A stretch of 64,000 bases of DNA, from positions 62,001-126,000 of the forward strand of contig NZ_NBDP01000003.1 in assembly GCF_004123845.1 (NCBI RefSeq), in the 5' to 3' direction. Below, one piece after another: positions 19,436-29,215 of the stretch. The DNA comes from Allobosea sp. Tri-44. GTDB lineage: Bacteria > Pseudomonadota > Alphaproteobacteria > Rhizobiales > Beijerinckiaceae. The notes beneath the pieces were generated by a model. That model did not search any database and had not been told where the DNA came from. It saw only the letters and a program-made list of their open reading frames with translations. Every line of letters begins with the position of its first letter. The stretch's first letter is position 1. Position numbers and translations under genes: made by a program.

Positions 19436-20257
19436 ATGCCCGACAATGATCCCGTCCTGATTCACCAGCGCGAGGCGATAGCGACGCTGACGCTGAACCG
19501 CCCCGACAAGCTCAACGCGCTGAGCTACGGGCTGATCGACCGCCTGCTCGAAATGCTCGACGCGATCGAGGTCGATCCCTCCATCCGGGCGGTGATCCTG
19601 ACCGGCGCCGGCGAGCGCGCCTTCTCGGCCGGTGGCGACATCCACGAATTCTCGCAGAGCGTCGCAGCCGGGCCGGAGCAGGCGGTGCGCGATTTCGTCC
19701 GTCGTGGCCAGGCGCTGACAGCGCGGCTGGAAGCCTTCGGCAAGCCGGTGATCGCGGCGGTGAACGGGCTCGCCTATGGTGGCGGCTGCGAGATCACCGA
19801 GGCGGTGCCGCTCGCCATCGCCAGCGAGCGCGCGATGTTCGCCAAGCCGGAGATCAATCTCGGCATGCCGCCGACCTTTGGCGGGACACAGCGCCTGCCG
19901 CGGCTCGCCGGCCGCAAGCGCGCGCTGGAATTGCTCCTGACCGGCGACCCGTTCACGCCGCAGCGGGCGCTCGAGCTGGGGCTAGTCAATGCGGTGGTGC
20001 CGCATGAGGAGCTGCTGCCGGCGGCGCATGCGCTGGCGGCGCGCATCCTGCGGCATTCTTCGCTGGCGGCAGCGAGCATTCTCATCGCGGTGACGCGCGG
20101 CATCAACACCAGCATCGCCGAAGGATTGCTGATCGAGAGCGAGCAGTTCGCCCGCATCGTGCCGACGGCCGATCTGCGCGAAGGGCTCGACGCCTGGATG
20201 GCGCGGCGCCAGCCGGTCTATTCCGGCGACTGGTCGCTGGTTGCCAAAGCCGGCTGA
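19436..20257 (+). CDS. Enoyl-CoA hydratase/isomerase family protein
   Basis: 273 residues from ATG 19436 (MPDNDPV), after an AAGG-containing site; the frame is open further upstream but runs through the operator. Crotonase fold: oxyanion-hole segment 'FSAGGDIHEF', 'GLAYGGGCEI' with the first catalytic Glu, 'FAKPEINLG' with the second, and 'GGTQRLPRLAG'. Both catalytic glutamates of the hydratase type are present. Substrate is unknown; control by the divergent TetR protein suggests fatty or branched acid catabolism. Confidence 0.9.
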   Translation: MPDNDPVLIHQREAIATLTLNRPDKLNALSYGLIDRLLEMLDAIEVDPSIRAVILTGAGERAFSAGGDIHEFSQSVAAGPEQAVRDFVRRGQALTARLEAFGKPVIAAVNGLAYGGGCEITEAVPLAIASERAMFAKPEINLGMPPTFGGTQRLPRLAGRKRALELLLTGDPFTPQRALELGLVNAVVPHEELLPAAHALAARILRHSSLAAASILIAVTRGINTSIAEGLLIESEQFARIVPTADLREGLDAWMARRQPVYSGDWSLVAKAG

Positions 20258-20267
20258 GGGGGTGGGG

Positions 20268-20687
20268 ATGAGCGATCATACGAGCTTCAGCCGCGAGACC
20301 TTCGCCGCCTTCCGTGCCGATGACCGGCCGGGCCCGGTGCAAATGCTGAACCTGATCCGGCTCAATGCCGAGGCGCAGTATCCGGCCGGGCTGCATGGCG
20401 GCGGTCGCGAGGCCTTCGCGGCCTATGGCCGGATCAGCGCGCCGGTGTTGTCGCGGCTCGGCGGGCGCATCATCTGGCGCGGCGGCTTCGAGCAGATGCT
20501 GATCGGCCCGAGGGGCGAGCGCTGGGACATCTGCTTTATCGCCGAATATCCCAGTGTCGAGGCCTTCGCCGCGATGTTCCGCGATCCGATCTATCGTGAG
20601 GCGATGGTGCACCGGCAGGCGGCGGTCAGGGACTGCCGGCTGATCCGGCTGGAATCGCGGGAAGCCGGCGTGACCTTCGCGGGATAG
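20268..20687 (+). CDS. DUF1330-family protein
   Basis: 139 residues from ATG 20268, preceded by GAGGGGGTGGGG, 10 bases after the hydratase stop and probably in its operon. 'RPGPVQMLNLIRL', 'AYGRISAPVLSRLGGRIIWRG', 'WDICFIAEYPSVEAFAAMFRDPIYR' fit the DUF1330 dimeric alpha-beta barrel fold. Biochemical role unknown. Confidence 0.8.
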   Translation: MSDHTSFSRETFAAFRADDRPGPVQMLNLIRLNAEAQYPAGLHGGGREAFAAYGRISAPVLSRLGGRIIWRGGFEQMLIGPRGERWDICFIAEYPSVEAFAAMFRDPIYREAMVHRQAAVRDCRLIRLESREAGVTFAG

Positions 20688-20698
20688 GGCAGGGTCGC

Positions 20699-21172
20699 TC
20701 AGTTCTGCTTCAGACGCCCGATCAGGCCATGGATGTCGCCGAGCACGAAGAGGTCGCGGACGAGGCCGCCTTCGAAGGTGAAGGCCGGTGCACCATGCCA
20801 CCAGACATGGCGGCCTGTTGGTGGCACCCCGAACATTTCGCGACGATGGAAACCGTGGAAGCGCAAGCGTCCGAAGATGCGGTTGCCTTCCTCGACCAGC
20901 GCGAGGATGTCGGAGGTGTAGTCGCCGAGCGAGCCGGTGACCCAGTCGACATAACCCGCGAATTCGCGATGGCCGCGCAGGACCGGGCCGAGCGAGCCGC
21001 GAAAGGTGAAGTCCTCGTGGAAGATCCGCGGGATCAGCGATTTGTCGGCGTGATCCCACATCTCCTTGTAGAAGACCCTGACGATCTCCTTCTGCGGCGA
21101 GAGCGTGACGCCATCGAAGGCGAGTGCGGGTTCGTCCTGCGGCGCGTCCCGTCCCTTCGGCATCTCAGTCAT
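20699..21172 (-). CDS. SnoaL/NTF2-like protein
   Basis: 157 residues. The segment 'KEIVRVFYKEMWDHADKSLI' followed by 'IFHEDFTFRGSLGP', 'VRDLFVLGDIHGLIGRL' matches SnoaL-like ester cyclase or NTF2-fold proteins. Convergent with the DUF1330 gene (11-base gap). The substrate cannot be told. Confidence 0.75.
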   Translation of the reverse strand: MTEMPKGRDAPQDEPALAFDGVTLSPQKEIVRVFYKEMWDHADKSLIPRIFHEDFTFRGSLGPVLRGHREFAGYVDWVTGSLGDYTSDILALVEEGNRIFGRLRFHGFHRREMFGVPPTGRHVWWHGAPAFTFEGGLVRDLFVLGDIHGLIGRLKQN

Positions 21173-21307
21173 GCTCGGCTCTCCTTCGATGCCGCAAGGT
21201 CTGCCAAGTGCGTGCCGAGTGAGACATCAAATGTCGCAAAGCGCCATTGGGCAATCACGCATGCCGGGCTGCGTGGAGACCCCCGTCCGCCTGCGGGCCG
21301 CATCTAA

Positions 21308-24300
21308 TCAACCTGCTGCGCGCGGTGGTTCCGCCAGGGCGGGCGCGGCCGTTTTCGAACCGCCGAGCCGGCGCGAGAGCCCCTCCATGGCAAGAAAGAT
21401 TACCGGGGTGATGAACAGGGTCAGCACCTGCGAGACGATCAGCCCGCCGACCACGGCAAGGCCGAGCGGCTGACGGAGCTCCGCGCTGGCGCCGGCGCCG
21501 ATCGCGATCGGCAGCGCGCCGAGGATCGCAGCCAGCGTCGTCATGATGATCGGCCGGAAACGACGTAGGCAGGCTTCGCGGATCGCAGTCTCCGGCGGCT
21601 CGCCGGCCCGCTGCAGTTCGAGCGCGACATCGATCATCATGATCGCGTTCTTCTTGACGATGCCGATCAGCATCAGGAGCCCGATCACGGCGATGACCGA
21701 GAGATCGAGGCCGAAGAGCTTGAGCGTCAGCAGCGCGCCGAGCGCCGCCGCCGGCAGGCCGGTCAGGATGGTCAGCGGGTGGATGAAGCTCTCATAGAGA
21801 ATGCCGAGCACGATGTAGATCGTCAGCACCGCGCCAGCGATCAGCAGGCCCTGGTTGCCGAGCGACTGCTCGAAGGTCTTGGCGACGCCGGCGAAGCTGG
21901 TGCCGATCTGCGGCGGCATATTGAGCCCGGCCTTGATCGCGTCGATGCGCTGGACGGCCTCGCCGAGCGCACGGCCGGCGGGCAGGTTGAAGGACAGCGT
22001 GACGGCAGGGAGCTGCCCGAGCTGGTTGACGGTCAGCGGGCCGGCCTTGCGCTCGATGCGGGCGAAGGTGCCGAGCGGGACGAGCGCGCCGGAAGAGGAG
22101 CGGAAGCGGACCTGGTCGAGCCGATCGTTCGACCATTGGATGTCGGGATTGAACTCGATGATGACCTGATAGCTGTCGCTGGTGGTGTAGATCGTCGAGA
22201 TCTGGCGCACGCCGAAGCCGGAATAGAGGCTGGAGCGCAGCACGTCGGCGCTGATGCCGAGCGACTGCGCCTTGGCCCGGTCGACGACGAGGTTGGCAAG
22301 CAGGGCCTTGTTCTGCAGGTCGGTGGTGACGTCGACGAAGAGCGGGTCGTGCTGCAGCGCCTCCAGCATCTTGCCCGACCAGTCTGACAGCGCCGCCTGG
22401 TCGATCGCCTGCATGACGAACTGGTACTGGCTCTTCGAGGCGCGCGCGCCGATGTTGAGGTTCTGCACCGGTGACATGTAGGTCGCGATGCCGGGGATGG
22501 CGGCGAGCTGGCGGCGCAGATCCGCGAGCATCTGCTGCAAGGGCGGGCGCTGGTCCTTCGGCTTCAGCTCGACGAAGAGCCGCCCGGCATTGAGGCTGCT
22601 CGACTGGCCGCCGGAACCGATGGTCGAGGCGACATGGGCGACATAGGGCGAGCGCCGGAAGACCTCCTCGACCTTCTGCTGCAGGGCCGACATCGCGTCG
22701 AAGGAGATGTCCTGGCGCGCTTCGGTCGCGACCTGGAGCTGGCCGATATCCTCCTGCGGGAAGAAGCCCTTGGGGATGGTCACAACCAGCCAGGCGCTGG
22801 CGGCGACGCTGGCGAGGAAGATCATCAGCACGGTGCGACGGTATTTCAGGCTGAGGTCGAGCCCGGCGCGATAGGTGCCGAGCAGGGCGTCGAAGCCGCG
22901 TTCGAGGAAGGCGAGCCGGTCCTTGCCGCCGCCGCGGCCGGCCGCACTGGCGCCGAGCCTGGCGCACATCATCGGCGTCAGCGTCAGCGAGACGAAGGCC
23001 GAGGCGAGGATGGCGACGGTGACGACCACCGCGAACTCGTTGAAGACGCGCCCGATCACGCCGCCCATCAGCAGCACCGGGATGAATACCGCGACCAGCG
23101 AGAGCGAGATCGAGACGATGGTGAAACCGATCTCGCTCGACCCCTTCAGCGCCGCGTCGAAGGCCGAAAGCCCGTCCTCCTCCATATGGCGCACGATGTT
23201 TTCCAGCATGACGATCGCATCGTCGACGACGAGGCCGACGGCGAGCGTCAGGCCGAGCAGCGAGATGTTGTCGATCGAGAAGCCGAACAGATACATCGCG
23301 CCCAGCGTCGCGATCAGCGAGATCGGCACGGCCACTGCCGGGATCAGCGTCGCGGTGAAGCGGCGCAGGAACAGGAAGATCACCGCGACGACGAGCACCA
23401 TGGTCAGTCCCAGGGTGAACTGCACGTCCTCGACCGCCTGGCGGATCGAGGCGGAGCGGTCATTGAGCAGGCCGAGCGTGGTCGCCGGCGGCAGCAGCGA
23501 CTGCATCTGGCCGATCGCGGTCTTGACGCGGTCGACGACCTCGACCGTGTTGGCGTCGGGCTGGCGGAAAACCGCGACGACGAGCGCGCGCGAACCGTCA
23601 TACCAGCTCGCGAGCTGGAGATTCTCGACCGAGTCGATCACCTTGGCGACGTCGCCGAGCCGGACCGGGCGGCCGTCGCGGGTGGCGATGATGATGTCGG
23701 CGAAATGGCCGGCGTCGGCGAGCTGGGTCTGCGCCTCCAGCGTCAACTGCTGCGGGCCGGACTGCATGGTGCCGACCGGGGTGTTGACGTTGGCGGCGGT
23801 GATCGCCAGCTGCAATTCGTTGATGCCGATGCCGCGGGCGGCCAGCGCGGTCGGGTCGACCTGGATACGCACCGCATATTTCTGGCTGCCGAAGATCTGG
23901 ACCTGCGCCACGCCCTCGACGGTGGAGAGCGTCGGCGAAAGCACCTGCTGGACGAAGGCGTCGATCTTGGAGAGGGGCGTGACCTCGCTCTTCAGCGCCA
24001 GCAGCAGGATCGGGGCGTCGGCGGGGTTGAATTTGCGGTAGCTCGGCGGCGTCGTCATGTCGACCGGGAGCTGGCGCTGGGTCCGGGCGATCGCGGCCTG
24101 GACGTCGGCCGCAGCGGCGTCGATGTCGCGGTCGAGCGCGAACTGGATCGCGATCGAGGTCGTGCCGAGCGCGTTGGTGGTCGCGATCGAGTCGATGCCG
24201 GCGATGGTGGCGAATTGCTTGATCAGCGGCGTCGCCACCGAGGTCGCCATGATCTCGGGCGAAGCGCCGGGCAATTGCGCGGAAACGTTGACGACCGGGA

Positions 24301-24424
24301 ATTCAGCCCGGGGCAGCGCTGCGACCGGCAGCGAGCGCCAGGCGAACAGGCCCCCGAGGATGAGCGCGCACGACATCAGGATCGTCGCGACCGGATGGCG
24401 GATGCAGAAGGCGGAGACCGACAT
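21308..24424 (-). CDS. RND multidrug efflux permease (MdtB/MdtC-like)
   Basis: 1038 residues, the usual length. Proton-driven inner-membrane pump of a tripartite efflux system. Features: N-terminal helix FCIRHPVATILMSCALILGG, two large periplasmic loops, TM4 with the paired acidic residues in 'LAVGLVVDDAIVMLENI', TM10 'LLMLIGIVKKNAIMMIDVA', consistent with the heavy-metal-independent HAE1 / MdtBC branch. It lies 9 bases after its membrane-fusion partner. No outer-membrane TolC gene is present in the window. Confidence 0.95.
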   Translation of the reverse strand: MSVSAFCIRHPVATILMSCALILGGLFAWRSLPVAALPRAEFPVVNVSAQLPGASPEIMATSVATPLIKQFATIAGIDSIATTNALGTTSIAIQFALDRDIDAAAADVQAAIARTQRQLPVDMTTPPSYRKFNPADAPILLLALKSEVTPLSKIDAFVQQVLSPTLSTVEGVAQVQIFGSQKYAVRIQVDPTALAARGIGINELQLAITAANVNTPVGTMQSGPQQLTLEAQTQLADAGHFADIIIATRDGRPVRLGDVAKVIDSVENLQLASWYDGSRALVVAVFRQPDANTVEVVDRVKTAIGQMQSLLPPATTLGLLNDRSASIRQAVEDVQFTLGLTMVLVVAVIFLFLRRFTATLIPAVAVPISLIATLGAMYLFGFSIDNISLLGLTLAVGLVVDDAIVMLENIVRHMEEDGLSAFDAALKGSSEIGFTIVSISLSLVAVFIPVLLMGGVIGRVFNEFAVVVTVAILASAFVSLTLTPMMCARLGASAAGRGGGKDRLAFLERGFDALLGTYRAGLDLSLKYRRTVLMIFLASVAASAWLVVTIPKGFFPQEDIGQLQVATEARQDISFDAMSALQQKVEEVFRRSPYVAHVASTIGSGGQSSSLNAGRLFVELKPKDQRPPLQQMLADLRRQLAAIPGIATYMSPVQNLNIGARASKSQYQFVMQAIDQAALSDWSGKMLEALQHDPLFVDVTTDLQNKALLANLVVDRAKAQSLGISADVLRSSLYSGFGVRQISTIYTTSDSYQVIIEFNPDIQWSNDRLDQVRFRSSSGALVPLGTFARIERKAGPLTVNQLGQLPAVTLSFNLPAGRALGEAVQRIDAIKAGLNMPPQIGTSFAGVAKTFEQSLGNQGLLIAGAVLTIYIVLGILYESFIHPLTILTGLPAAALGALLTLKLFGLDLSVIAVIGLLMLIGIVKKNAIMMIDVALELQRAGEPPETAIREACLRRFRPIIMTTLAAILGALPIAIGAGASAELRQPLGLAVVGGLIVSQVLTLFITPVIFLAMEGLSRRLGGSKTAAPALAEPPRAAG

Positions 24425-24433
24425 GGCGCGCCC

Positions 24434-25579
24434 TCACGGCTTGCTGGTTTGGGGGGCGGCCAGCCTGATCTTGGCGCCCGGCGCCAGCCGCGACTGGCCC
24501 TCGGTCACGACCTTCTCGTCCTGCGACAGGCCGGAGGCGATCGCCACGACACCGTTCTCATTGGAGGCGACCTTGACGGGCCTCGCCTCGACCGTGTCGT
24601 CGCCCTTGGCGACGTAGACGAACGGGCCCTTCTGCCCCTCCTGCAGGGCGACCGAGGGTACGGTGACGGAGCCGGGCATCATGCCGAGCTGGATGACGAC
24701 GTCGACATATTGCCCGGGCCAGAGCCGGTGCGGCTCGTTCGTGAACAGCGCCTTCACGCTGACCGTGCCCGAGGGAATGTCGACCGCGGAATCGATGAAG
24801 GAGAGATCGCCGGTGGCGAGTTCCTCGCGCGTGCCGGAGGCGAAGGCGGTGACTTTCGCCGGCGTCTGCCCCTTCGCCGCGGCCTGCACCAGGGTCAGGT
24901 CGCGCTCGGGCAGGGTGAAGGTGACGCGGATCGGGGCGAGCTGCGTCACCGTCACGAGATTGCTGTTGGCGTCGTTGACGCGCACCGCATTGCCCGGCGT
25001 CGCCGTGATTGCGCCGAGCCGGCCCGAGATCGGGGCGGTGATCGTGGTGTAGCCGAGCCGGACGCGGTCGAGCGCCAATGTCGCCTCGTCCGCCTTGACG
25101 ACGGCCGTGGCGACGGCCTCGTCGGCAGTCGCCTGGTCGAGCGCCTGCTGCGTGCCGGCGCCCTTGTCGACCAGGCTCTTCTGGCGGGCGAGATCGGCGC
25201 GCTTTTGCGCCACGGTCGCCTTGTCGCGCTCGACATTGGCCTCGTCGCGGGCCACCTGCGCCTTGAGCTCGCGATCGTCGAGGGTGAAGAGTAGGTCACC
25301 CTGCTTGACCTCCTGGCCCTCCTTGACGTGCTGGTCGGCGATGACGCCATCGAGGCGGGATTTGACCGCGACGATCGCGACCGGCTCGGCGAAACCGATC
25401 GAGCGGCGCGTCACGGGTACATCGGCGCGGCTGGCGAGCACGGTCGTGACCGGACTCGCCGGCGGATCCGCACGGCGCTCGGCATGCGCTTGTTCCGGGC
25501 CGTCCTGCGGCCTGATCACGCGATAGGCGGCGAAGGCGGCGACAGCCAGCAGAAGGGCTATGATCGCGTAACGTTTCAT
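24434..25579 (-). CDS. RND efflux membrane-fusion (adaptor) protein
   Basis: 381 residues from ATG 25579 (MKRYAIIALLLAVAAFAAYRV, an inner-membrane anchor); the frame is open upstream but without coding character. Lipoyl-like half ('SRLDGVIADQHVKEGQEVKQGDLLFTLDD'), alpha-helical hairpin (about 110-175), 'ITAPISGRLGAI', then beta-barrel and membrane-proximal domains. Forms the MdtA-like periplasmic link for the pump encoded downstream. Confidence 0.94.
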   Translation of the reverse strand: MKRYAIIALLLAVAAFAAYRVIRPQDGPEQAHAERRADPPASPVTTVLASRADVPVTRRSIGFAEPVAIVAVKSRLDGVIADQHVKEGQEVKQGDLLFTLDDRELKAQVARDEANVERDKATVAQKRADLARQKSLVDKGAGTQQALDQATADEAVATAVVKADEATLALDRVRLGYTTITAPISGRLGAITATPGNAVRVNDANSNLVTVTQLAPIRVTFTLPERDLTLVQAAAKGQTPAKVTAFASGTREELATGDLSFIDSAVDIPSGTVSVKALFTNEPHRLWPGQYVDVVIQLGMMPGSVTVPSVALQEGQKGPFVYVAKGDDTVEARPVKVASNENGVVAIASGLSQDEKVVTEGQSRLAPGAKIRLAAPQTSKP

Positions 25580-25860
25580 CGAAGGTCCCGGCGCAGCGCT
25601 GTCGACGACGAGCCACCTTACAGCCGGCCGCCCGGGAGCGCCTGTCCGCAGCATGAACTCTTGGTAATGCTTGATCGATCGCGGGCTGCCCTGTGCCGTC
25701 ATTTTGAAGCAGCAAGGCGCCGAGGCCGGTGTTGGGTCAGTTGCCTGATAAGGAGGCAAAACCATTGATCGGATGGGCGCCAATTCTACAAAGCCGGATG
25801 CAATTATTTAAGGTGTCGACGTTATAGGCTTGGCGGTCATTGCTTAGAAGGTCGCTCTGC

Positions 25861-26598
25861 ATGAGTGCGCTGTCGCCGAACGAATTCAGATCGTCAATCG
25901 ATCTCGAAAAGCGCAAATTCCATATGAAGTCCTATTTCGAGAGTAGTTTCTACCGACAGTATCGCGCAGCGAGCATGGCTCTGAACAGCCTGGGACGGAG
26001 CCCTCGCGTCCTGTCATTGGGAGCTGGCGGAGCTTTCGTCGAGGAAGTCGTTCAGAAACATCTCGACGCTTCGGTCTTCGTCGTCGATTTCGCCGAAACC
26101 CTGAAGATAGAGGGCGAACTCTACGGCAATTTTGCAGGCATGTTCGCCGGCGACATCTCCGCTCCGGAGTGGGTCTCGCCGCTCGATGCCGTCGATGCCG
26201 TCTTCTGGTTCGACAATATCGAGCATCTGCGTACGGACCCGACAGGGATCCTGCGCAAGCTGCGTTCAGCTCTCTCGGATACCGGGCAGGTTTTCATAAC
26301 CACCGATAATTTCGCGCGGCTGAGGAACATCCTGAAGCTGATCTTCAATCGCTCGATCGTCGCCTTGCCTCCCGACCTCTTCGCCGATGTCGATTTCGAG
26401 CACGAATACGTCCACCGGCGCGAATATACCCGGCCTGAGCTGGAAACCTGCCTCGCCAATGCAGGTCTGAGGCTCATGGAAGTCGAGATGCTTTGGCAAA
26501 GCCCGTCGGAGAGCCTGAAGAAGCTGCCGTTCCGAACCTTCGAATATCTGTTCCCGCGCTTTCGCCCGCATATGCTGATCCGGGCGCAAAAGGCCTAG
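25861..26598 (+). CDS. Class I SAM-dependent methyltransferase
   Basis: 245 residues from ATG 25861 with AGAAGG at 25846. Motif I 'VLSLGAGGAFVEEVV', acidic motif 'VFVVDFAE', then 'DAVFWFDNIEHL' and 'GQVFITTDN' as in Methyltransf_11/23-type enzymes. The substrate is unknown. It stands alone, convergent with cckA; its base composition is less GC-rich than the neighbours, which hints at a different history. Confidence 0.85.
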   Translation: MSALSPNEFRSSIDLEKRKFHMKSYFESSFYRQYRAASMALNSLGRSPRVLSLGAGGAFVEEVVQKHLDASVFVVDFAETLKIEGELYGNFAGMFAGDISAPEWVSPLDAVDAVFWFDNIEHLRTDPTGILRKLRSALSDTGQVFITTDNFARLRNILKLIFNRSIVALPPDLFADVDFEHEYVHRREYTRPELETCLANAGLRLMEVEMLWQSPSESLKKLPFRTFEYLFPRFRPHMLIRAQKA

Positions 26599-26624
26599 GC
26601 GCCCGGAATCATAACTCGCGCCGC

Positions 26625-29129
26625 TCAGATCATCGCCGCCTTCACGGTCTCGACGAGCTGCTTCATCGTGAAGGGCTTGGGCAGGAACTGAAACTCCTCG
26701 CCCTCCGGCAGATTCTTGCGGAAGGCCTCCTCGGCATAGCCGGAGACGAAGACGACCTTCGTGGCAGGGCTGCGCTTGCGCAACTCGCCGAGCAGCGTCG
26801 GGCCGTCCATCTCGGGCATGACGACGTCGGAGATCACGAGGTCGATCTTGCCTTCGTGCTGTATGAACAGCTCGAGCGCCTCGACACCGGACGCGGCCTC
26901 GTGGACGGTGTAGCCGCGCGAGACCAGCATGCGGGCGTTGAGAGCCCGCACCGCGTCCTCGTCTTCGACCAGCAGGATCATGCCGGCACCGGTATGATCG
27001 GCGGCGACCTTCTTCGGCGCCTCCCTGGCGGCCGCCTCGGCAGCGATGTCCTCCTCGGTCGGGATATAGCGCGGCAGGAAGATGCGGAAATTGGTGCCGC
27101 GCCCGACGACGGAGTCGCAGAAGACGAAGCCGCCGGTCTGCTTGACGATGCCATAGACCATTGAGAGGCCAAGGCCCGTGCCCTTGCCGACCTCCTTGGT
27201 GGTGAAGAAGGGCTCGAAGATTTTTTCGAGATGCTCCTGCGCGATGCCGGTGCCGCTGTCCTCGACCTCGAGCAGGACGTAGTCGGTGGCGGGCAGGGCC
27301 TCGTAGCCGAGCTCGCCAACCTCGGCCGCCGGCACGTTGCGGGTGCGCACCTGCAGCTTGCCGCCGCTCGCCATGGCGTCGCGGGCGTTGACGGCGAGGT
27401 TGACCACGACCTGCTCGAGCTGGCCGAGATCGGCCTTGACCGGCCAGAGGTCGCGGCCCTGGCGGACATCGAGCGCGATCTTGTCGGCAACCACGCGCTT
27501 CAACATCAGCGAGAGGTCGGAGAGCACGTCACCGAGCGCCAGCACCTGCGGGCGCAGGGTCTGACGGCGCGAGAAGGCGAGCAGCTGCCGGACCAGCGAG
27601 GCCGCCCGGTAGGCGTTCTGCTTGATCTGCATGATGTCCGGGAAGGACGGATCGGTCGGCTTGTGGCTGGCGAGCAGGAATTCGGAGGCGTTGATGATGA
27701 CCTGCAGCACGTTGTTGAAATCGTGCGCGATGCCGCCGGCGAGCTGGCCGACCGCCTGCATCTTGCCGGCCTGGTCCATATTGTCCTTGAGCTTGCGCTC
27801 GGCAGTGGTTTCCAGCGCATAGACGATGGCGCGCTCGCCATCGGTGTCCTCGCTGGCCGGAACGGGCGAGAGATAGAGCCTGGCCGAGCGGCCTTCCTCG
27901 CCGGTGAGCGCGACGTCGAGCGGGGCGATCTCGCCTTTGCCCGCGAGCGCAGCGTCGAAGGCCTGGGCGAGGGCGCCATTGCCGTTGACCAGCTCCTGGA
28001 TCGTCGCCGGCTGGGCGCCGCCTTGCGTCAGGCGAGCGAAGGAGGCGTTCGAGCGCAGGATCGCGCCATGGCGGTCGACGGTCGCGATCGCCATCGGCGT
28101 CGCGTGGAAGAAGCGGGCAAAGCGCGCCTCGGCATCGGTATGGCGGTCGGCCCCGGCTTCGCCGGCGGCGCGGTTCAGGACCAGCGTGCGCGAGGCGCCG
28201 GCGCGTCCGTCCTGGCCGAAGGCGACCTGATGGTGCAGGCGCACCGGCAGGGACTGGCCGTTGCGACGGCGCAGGTCGACGTCGAGCACTTCGATGCGCA
28301 CATCGCCGGGCTGGCCGCGAATGGCCTGGATCAGCGCCGCGGCATTGGGCGAGGCGATGTCGTCGAGCTGCAGGCCGCCCGAACCGAAGCGGGCGAGGTC
28401 GTAGTCGAGCCAGCCTGCCAGCGTGGCGTTGAGATAGGGCACCTCGCTGTCGGCATCGATTGAGAGGAAGCCGGCCGGGGCATGGTCGAGATAGTCGATC
28501 GCGTGCTGCAATTCCTGGAACGCGTTCTCCTGGCGCTCGCGCTCGGGGGTTACGTCGGCGACACTCCACAGGCAGGCCGGGCGGCCGGCGCGGGTGATCG
28601 GCGAGACGCGCACCCGGTACCAGCCGACGGCACCGCGTTCGTTCAAGGCCGGCTCAAGCCGGATCTCCTCGGAGAGCCGGCGGCCGGCGCGCGCGGCGGT
28701 GGCGAGGCGGTAGATCGCCTCGGAAACCTCGGCGCGGCCCTTGAACAGACGCTCGACCGGGGCGATCTCGCTAGCGTTGCGGGCGCCGGCAAAGGCGAGA
28801 TAGGCCTCGTTGGCGTAAACGATGCGATTATCGCCTTCGGTGACGACGACACCGTCGTCGGCACTGTCGACGATCGCCTTGGTCAGGTCGTTGCGGGCCG
28901 AGCGGCCGGCGAACTGGATCAGCCCGATCGCGAAGGCGAACAGGCAGAACACGCCGACGACCGAGAGCAAGGCGAGCAAACCGAGGATCAGCGGCTGCGC
29001 CCATTCATTGGCGATGAAGCCGAGCGCGATCGCGGCGCCGACCAGGAGCCCCGCGATCAGCAGGATGATCCCGACATGGCCGGGCCGGTCGGACCGGTCG
29101 ATCGCGGTCGATGCCGTGCTTGCGCTCAT
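26625..29129 (-). CDS. cckA: Cell-cycle hybrid histidine kinase CckA
   Basis: 834 residues. Two N-terminal membrane helices (about 20-40 and 47-72), PAS-type regions (about 80-200, 205-320, 335-445), HisKA with H469 in GGIAHDFNN, HATPase with '[41 protein letters not shown]' (split in the protein as expected), and a C-terminal receiver (717-834; D768 in VISDVVMP, K818 in PKPF). This is the CckA architecture; through ChpT it phosphorylates CtrA, which in alphaproteobacteria controls cell cycle and/or flagellar genes. Consistently, CtrA boxes lie in the flagellar cluster just beyond. Confidence 0.93.
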   Translation of the reverse strand: MSASTASTAIDRSDRPGHVGIILLIAGLLVGAAIALGFIANEWAQPLILGLLALLSVVGVFCLFAFAIGLIQFAGRSARNDLTKAIVDSADDGVVVTEGDNRIVYANEAYLAFAGARNASEIAPVERLFKGRAEVSEAIYRLATAARAGRRLSEEIRLEPALNERGAVGWYRVRVSPITRAGRPACLWSVADVTPERERQENAFQELQHAIDYLDHAPAGFLSIDADSEVPYLNATLAGWLDYDLARFGSGGLQLDDIASPNAAALIQAIRGQPGDVRIEVLDVDLRRRNGQSLPVRLHHQVAFGQDGRAGASRTLVLNRAAGEAGADRHTDAEARFARFFHATPMAIATVDRHGAILRSNASFARLTQGGAQPATIQELVNGNGALAQAFDAALAGKGEIAPLDVALTGEEGRSARLYLSPVPASEDTDGERAIVYALETTAERKLKDNMDQAGKMQAVGQLAGGIAHDFNNVLQVIINASEFLLASHKPTDPSFPDIMQIKQNAYRAASLVRQLLAFSRRQTLRPQVLALGDVLSDLSLMLKRVVADKIALDVRQGRDLWPVKADLGQLEQVVVNLAVNARDAMASGGKLQVRTRNVPAAEVGELGYEALPATDYVLLEVEDSGTGIAQEHLEKIFEPFFTTKEVGKGTGLGLSMVYGIVKQTGGFVFCDSVVGRGTNFRIFLPRYIPTEEDIAAEAAAREAPKKVAADHTGAGMILLVEDEDAVRALNARMLVSRGYTVHEAASGVEALELFIQHEGKIDLVISDVVMPEMDGPTLLGELRKRSPATKVVFVSGYAEEAFRKNLPEGEEFQFLPKPFTMKQLVETVKAAMI

Positions 29130-29215
29130 TGCAGCGGGTCCGTTTTCCTTCAGTCGCCCGTCGGTGATAGGCTAGGGCAGGGCGCCAGGATATTGTCGCC
29201 TGCCCGGCCAGCGAG

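Noticed and set aside
22634..25294. 886-codon plus-strand frame opposite the RND pump genes
   Set aside because: Antisense shadow with Arg/Asp/Gly-rich low-information translation; the minus strand encodes clear RND proteins.
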